From Oscillospiraceae bacterium (GTDB lineage: Bacteria; Bacillota; Clostridia; Oscillospirales; Oscillospiraceae), in NCBI GenBank assembly GCA_017458025.1, contig JAFTGG010000009.1:1-7625 (forward strand): DNA of 7,625 nucleotides, read 5' to 3'. A program made the position numbers and the translations under genes. This document shows, in pieces, positions 4,954 to 7,625 of the stretch. The notes under the pieces are model-generated. The model did not search any database, had not been told where the DNA came from, and worked only from the letters and a program-made list of their open reading frames with translations. Within the stretch, counting starts at the first letter, position 1. The number at the start of each line of letters is the position of its first letter.

Positions 4954-5666
4954 CGGACGATATCAAAAAGCTCAAGGACATCATCGACAACACCGACAAC
5001 ATCGTCTTTTTCGGCGGCGCGGGCGTTTCGACCGAAAGCGGTATTCCGGACTTTCGCAGCGTGGACGGCCTGTACCGCCAGCAGTGGGACGAGCCGCCCG
5101 AAACGATCCTGAGCCATACCTACTATGAGCGCTATCCGGAGAAGTTTTTTAAGTTCTATCGCGCGAAGCTGCTCATCTCCGGCGTCGAGCCCAACGCGGC
5201 GCACAAAAAGCTCGCGGAGTGGGAGGCGCAGGGCAAGCTCAAGGCAATCGTGACGCAGAATATCGACGGGCTGCATCAGGCGGCGGGCAGCAAGGAAGTG
5301 CTGGAGCTCCACGGCAGCACGCTGCGCAACTATTGCGAGAAGTGCGGCAAGTTCTACGACGCCGATTTCATTCGCGGCAGCGAGGGCGTCCCGACCTGCT
5401 CCTGCGGCGGCCGCGTCAAGCCGGACGTGGTGCTCTACGAGGAGGGGCTCGACGGCGGCACGCTCGAACGCGCGATCCGTTACATTGCGAATGCGGACGT
5501 GCTCATCATCGCGGGCACGTCGCTCGCGGTCTATCCGGCGGCGGGACTTATCAACTACTACCGCGGCAGCAAGCTGGTCGTCATCAACAAGACGCCGCTG
5601 CGCTCCGACCTCGGCGCGGATCTCGTCATCACGGGTCCGGTGGGGGAAGCGTTGGGCCAGATTTAA
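4950..5666 (+). CDS. cobB: Sirtuin, NAD-dependent protein deacylase (CobB/Sir2 family)
   Basis: The 238-residue protein has all core Sir2 motifs: GGAGVSTESGIPDFRS (22-37) for NAD, TQNIDGLHQAAG (102-113), catalytic His121 in LHGS, a zinc site C129/C132 and C150/C152, KPDVVLYEEGL (157-167) and AGTSLAVYPAAGL (188-200). It removes acetyl groups from lysine using NAD+, giving O-acetyl-ADP-ribose and nicotinamide in the cytoplasm. The segment FFKFYRAKLL (66-75) lacks the Tyr-x-x-Arg pair of desuccinylating sirtuins such as E. coli CobB, which favours plain deacetylase activity. The second zinc pair is CxC, tighter than the common CxxC. The ATG at 4950 is chosen over an upstream in-frame start at 4812 because GGAG (4939-4942) precedes it, it overlaps the antiporter stop (ATGA), and relatives start here. 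No T-rich terminator was found after the gene. Confidence 0.95.
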   Translation: MTDDIKKLKDIIDNTDNIVFFGGAGVSTESGIPDFRSVDGLYRQQWDEPPETILSHTYYERYPEKFFKFYRAKLLISGVEPNAAHKKLAEWEAQGKLKAIVTQNIDGLHQAAGSKEVLELHGSTLRNYCEKCGKFYDADFIRGSEGVPTCSCGGRVKPDVVLYEEGLDGGTLERAIRYIANADVLIIAGTSLAVYPAAGLINYYRGSKLVVINKTPLRSDLGADLVITGPVGEALGQI

Positions 5667-5763
5667 ATATCGTTTTGCTCGCCGCGTGCACGGCAACCGC
5701 GAAACATGGCGAGTACGCGTCGATAGCGTTTACAAAAAAGTCCGCCATAATCAAAAAAAGGTG

Positions 5764-5793
5764 TTGACTTTTCAGGGGCGGTAGTCTTATAAT
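5764..5793 (+). promoter_or_regulatory. SigA-type promoter of the tRNA-Leu genes
   Basis: TTGACT (5764-5769) and a perfect TATAAT (5788-5793) are separated by 18 bases and lie 32 bases before tRNA-Leu(GAG). The 5667-5763 stretch before it contains only a weak CTCGCC/GGCGAG inverted repeat. Confidence 0.88.
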
Positions 5794-5825
5794 AGCGGAG
5801 CGGTCGTCAGACGGCTGGGAAATAT

Positions 5826-5912
5826 GCGGGTGTGCTGGAATTGGCAGACAGGCTAGCTTGAGGTGCTAGTGTTCGTATGGACGTGCGGGTTCAAGTCCCG
5901 CCATCCGCACCA
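5826..5912 (+). tRNA. tRNA-Leu (anticodon GAG), CCA encoded
   Basis: GCGGGUG (5826-5832) pairs with CAUCCGC (with a G-U pair), followed by A and CCA at 5910-5912. The anticodon arm CUAGC-UUGAGGU-GCUAG gives GAG, reading CUC and CUU. The long variable arm and T arm GCGGG-UUCAAGU-CCCGC are typical class II leucine features. It is transcribed with the next tRNA from the 5764 promoter. Confidence 0.96.
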
Positions 5913-5939
5913 TTTTTCCAATCGTTGATGGCTGTTTAT

Positions 5940-6027
5940 GCGCGAGTGGTGGAATTGGCAGACTCGCTAGATTCAGGTTCTAGTGTGCTTTACGCACGTG
6001 CGGGTTCAAGTCCCGCCTCGCGCACCA
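5940..6027 (+). tRNA. tRNA-Leu (anticodon CAG), CCA encoded
   Basis: GCGCGAG (5940-5946) pairs with CUCGCGC, then A and CCA ending at 6027. The anticodon arm CUAGA-UUCAGGU-UCUAG gives CAG, reading CUG. It has a long variable arm and the same T arm as the first leucine tRNA. It is the right boundary of the GC-rich core; AT-richer DNA starts just after its 3' end and terminator. Confidence 0.96.
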
Positions 6028-6031
6028 ATAG

Positions 6032-6068
6032 AAAACCTCTTTTGCCACGATAGGCAAATGAGGTTTTT
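6032..6068 (+). terminator. Intrinsic terminator after the tRNA-Leu pair
   Basis: AAAACCTC (6032-6039) pairs with GAGGTTTT (6060-6067) and TTTGCC (6041-6046) with GGCAAA (6053-6058), separated by one T-T mismatch and closed by the loop ACGATA. Five T follow on the plus strand, four bases after the CCA end. Confidence 0.9.
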
Positions 6069-6382
6069 GCGCGTTAGAATAAAACTCGGCAAGTTTCGGA
6101 GAATATCGGAGTTTTGGGGTGATTGGACGGCTGTTTGGCAACTCGTTTTTGCTTTCGAGCTTGGTAGATGATCGAAATGAGTTGGACAAAACAGCGCTGT
6201 GGCAGTCGGAATCCCGCATGGCTGACAAGTTAGTTGGGAAAATAAAAATTATTTTGAATTTTGTGGGAATCGGTTGAATGATGGGCGCTCTCTTGTTATA
6301 TTATTTGTATCCGCCAACGATACGTTTCAAAATGATAGATATTTTGCCGAAAGAAAAAATGTCGGATCCAGGGAAATAAGAT
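6069..6382. other. Intergenic stretch with no firm gene
   Basis: This stretch between the tRNA terminator and the 6383 gene holds no well-supported gene. A plus-strand GTG frame at 6119-6277 (52 residues, VIGRLFGNSFLL to FVGIG) has GGAG seven bases upstream, but no family is recognised; it could be a remnant. The minus-strand frame 5980-6228 reads through the tRNA and is not credible. Base composition shifts to AT-rich from about 6240. A promoter for the next gene lies at 6274-6302. Confidence 0.6.
6274..6302 (+). promoter_or_regulatory. Likely SigA-type promoter of the 6383 gene and methyltransferase
   Basis: TTGAAT (6274-6279) and TATATT (6297-6302) are spaced by exactly 17 bases, 80 bases before the ATG at 6383. 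No terminator with a T run separates the two downstream genes, so both may be read from here. Confidence 0.5.
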
Positions 6383-7015
6383 ATGAAACTCAGAGAATTT
6401 ATCATGGTCGTTTGCAGAAACGCGGGTAGGTATTACGGCGTTGCGACTCGTTCGGCTTTTTACCGCGATTTTTTACGAAGCTTATATGATAATGGGGATT
6501 TTCCCGCTTTCTATGATAACAAAGTTGCGTGCTTGACTTACTATGTGAAGCGCTTGGGATATTTGCCGCGGACAGACTTTAGAGATGAGAGCAAAGCCGA
6601 TCACTATGTGTTTTATTATGAACCGGCGTACGATACATTGAAATCCATTACAATACGCGAAATCATTATGAAAATGTATGACAGGGAGAATGCATTTGCT
6701 TTTGCGAAAGCAAGCTTATCTTATGAATGTTCCATGTTCGAGCTGCTGCACATGGCTATCGTTCAATCAGAGATCGTTTCGCTGGCATTGGAGCTGAACG
6801 GCATGGACCTTTCAAAATACACGGGGGAGGAACCCATCGACGCTATCGGCGATCAAAAGCTTGAAGCGATCATTGATCGTGCCCGTCGCTGTAAAGAAAT
6901 GGTTGGCATGGACAAGCCGCAGGATCGAATAGAAAAAAAGCGCGCGAAAAGGCAGATAACCGTTCATCAGCGGGCAAGTGCGAATGCGAGTGAAAAGCGA
7001 ACAGATAACTTGTGA
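6383..7015 (+). CDS. Unrecognised 210-residue protein next to a DNA methyltransferase
   Basis: I do not recognise this family. The ATG at 6383 has AGGGAA about ten bases upstream and a good promoter at 6274-6302; the frame is long and in AT-richer DNA like the next gene. The protein is soluble, without signal peptide or membrane segment. Residues 1-75 are rich in Tyr, Phe and Arg (for example RYYGVATRSAFYRDFLRSLY), residues 80-175 look mainly helical, and the tail from about 178 is strongly basic (EKKRAKR), suggesting nucleic-acid contact. There is no PD-ExK, HNH or other nuclease motif that I can name. The methyltransferase starts 43 bases downstream in the same direction, so by context it could be a restriction subunit, specificity or regulatory partner. 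That is inference from position only. Confidence 0.85.
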   Translation: MKLREFIMVVCRNAGRYYGVATRSAFYRDFLRSLYDNGDFPAFYDNKVACLTYYVKRLGYLPRTDFRDESKADHYVFYYEPAYDTLKSITIREIIMKMYDRENAFAFAKASLSYECSMFELLHMAIVQSEIVSLALELNGMDLSKYTGEEPIDAIGDQKLEAIIDRARRCKEMVGMDKPQDRIEKKRAKRQITVHQRASANASEKRTDNL

Positions 7016-7026
7016 TAGATTTTTAC

Positions 7027-7042
7027 GATGCTTTGAAGCATC
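7027..7042. repeat. Short palindrome just before the methyltransferase ribosome site
   Basis: GATGCTT (7027-7033), TG, AAGCATC (7036-7042) is a perfect interrupted palindrome lying four bases before GGGAGG of the methyltransferase. It could be an operator half-site pair or a small RNA hairpin with a TTGA loop that limits ribosome access. Confidence 0.45.
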
Positions 7043-7058
7043 ACGGGAGGCGATAGTC

Positions 7059-7625
7059 ATGGAAAGGGAAATGGGCGGCGAGATGAGGAACGAAGAAAAC
7101 GATTCCGCCCAAGAAGATAAAAAAGTCGCAGAGCAGCGATTAAAAACCTTTAATGGGCTAAGCGCGACAGAGTGGGCTTCATTGAGCGGCAGCGTGTGGA
7201 ACGACGTTTCGTCTGCTCGCGCTAAAAAGCACCTTGACCACGGAGCCACATATCCGGAGAAGCTGTGTGATCGATTGATCGCGATGTATTGCAAGACCGG
7301 CGATACCGTGTTAGACCCGTTTTTAGGAACAGGAACAACCGTGGTATCCGCTATAAAAAACAAGCGAAACGGGATCGGCATCGAATTGACAGACCGTTTC
7401 TTTACAGTGGCTTCTGAGTCCATTGAGCATGCTGTTTCTTTGGCGCAGATGACATTGCCTGATGAGAAAAACGTGCTTGGAGAATATAGATTGCTGAAGG
7501 GGGATTGTTCTGAAAAGCTAAAGGAAATTCACGACGAAACAGTGCAATTGACAATAACGTCTCCGCCATATGCGGACTTAATTCATAAGGTCGTCGAGGA
7601 CAGGAGCAAGGCGCACAAAAACTCG
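7059..7625 (+). CDS. Site-specific DNA methyltransferase (SPPY type, probably N4-cytosine), 3' end cut off
   Basis: The ATG at 7059 follows GGGAGG by eight bases, and 189 codons run off the right edge without a stop. Residues 1-25 are an acidic leader. WNDVSSARAKKHLDHGATYP (47-66) leads into the SAM-binding part, LDPFLGTGTTVVSAI (85-99) with motif I FxGxGT, then NGIGIEL (104-110). A second block has GDCSEKLKEI (148-157) and the catalytic motif TSPPYADLI (167-175). SPPY is typical of N4-cytosine amino-methyltransferases, whereas N6-adenine enzymes usually have NPPY or DPPY, so m4C is favoured. The order, SAM site first and catalytic motif later, differs from the common beta-class order. The enzyme would methylate cytoplasmic DNA, probably as the protecting half of a restriction or other defence system. 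The target-recognition part lies beyond the window. Confidence 0.93.
   Translation, partial: MEREMGGEMRNEENDSAQEDKKVAEQRLKTFNGLSATEWASLSGSVWNDVSSARAKKHLDHGATYPEKLCDRLIAMYCKTGDTVLDPFLGTGTTVVSAIKNKRNGIGIELTDRFFTVASESIEHAVSLAQMTLPDEKNVLGEYRLLKGDCSEKLKEIHDETVQLTITSPPYADLIHKVVEDRSKAHKNS

Noticed and set aside
4932..5696. 254-residue minus-strand frame antisense to the sirtuin
   Set aside because: It is a mirror frame of an unmistakable sirtuin, with no ribosome site or recognised domain.
5980..6228. 82-residue minus-strand frame ending in RRDLNPHVRKAH
   Set aside because: Its end is translated tRNA-Leu sequence and its middle reads through the tRNA terminator.
6028..6382. att repeat copy of the tRNA-Leu 3' end
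   Set aside because: Only a TCCCGC hexamer recurs (about 6212), too short to be an attachment repeat.

Overview
The window looks like chromosome from an endospore-forming Firmicute with a GC-rich genome, probably a Clostridia member of the Oscillospiraceae/Ruminococcaceae kind. The evidence is a spoVAD-spoVAE pair (forespore dipicolinate uptake), strong AGGAGG-type ribosome sites, SigA-like promoters and clostridial-type NhaC and sirtuin proteins. Species cannot be read from the sequence.

The layout has three zones. (1) Positions 1-971 are visibly less GC-rich and look accessory or prophage-like. All recognisable genes there point left: a truncated membrane-anchored protein with a YHxxxxxC motif (1-337) and a 50-residue helical protein (463-615). 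The small gene is preceded by a striking candidate structured RNA (about 636-809) with its own promoter and a terminator just before the gene's ribosome site. (2) Positions 973-6027 are a GC-rich core bounded at both ends by class II tRNA genes: Ser(GCU) and Ser(UGA) on the minus strand, Leu(GAG) and Leu(CAG) on the plus strand. Inside are spoVAD-spoVAE on the minus strand, without spoVAC directly upstream. Divergent from them is a tight three-gene plus-strand operon: a multi-cysteine zinc-ribbon protein, an NhaC-family Na+/H+ antiporter and a sirtuin deacylase. (3) Positions 6028-7625, downstream of tRNA-Leu(CAG), are again AT-richer. They carry an unrecognised 210-residue protein and the first 189 residues of a DNA methyltransferase with an SPPY catalytic motif. 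This is probably the left part of a restriction-modification or other defence island cut by the window edge.

The spore genes act together: SpoVAD binds dipicolinate and SpoVAE is a membrane part of the channel. In the divergent operon, antiporter and sirtuin share an ATGA junction, which implies coordinated expression; no functional link is established. The two tRNA-bounded flanks fit the common pattern of accessory DNA inserted at tRNA 3' ends, but no integrase or att repeat could be confirmed within the window.

The observations I would follow first are the candidate structured RNA/attenuator at 636-809 and the unknown protein paired with the methyltransferase at 6383-7625.
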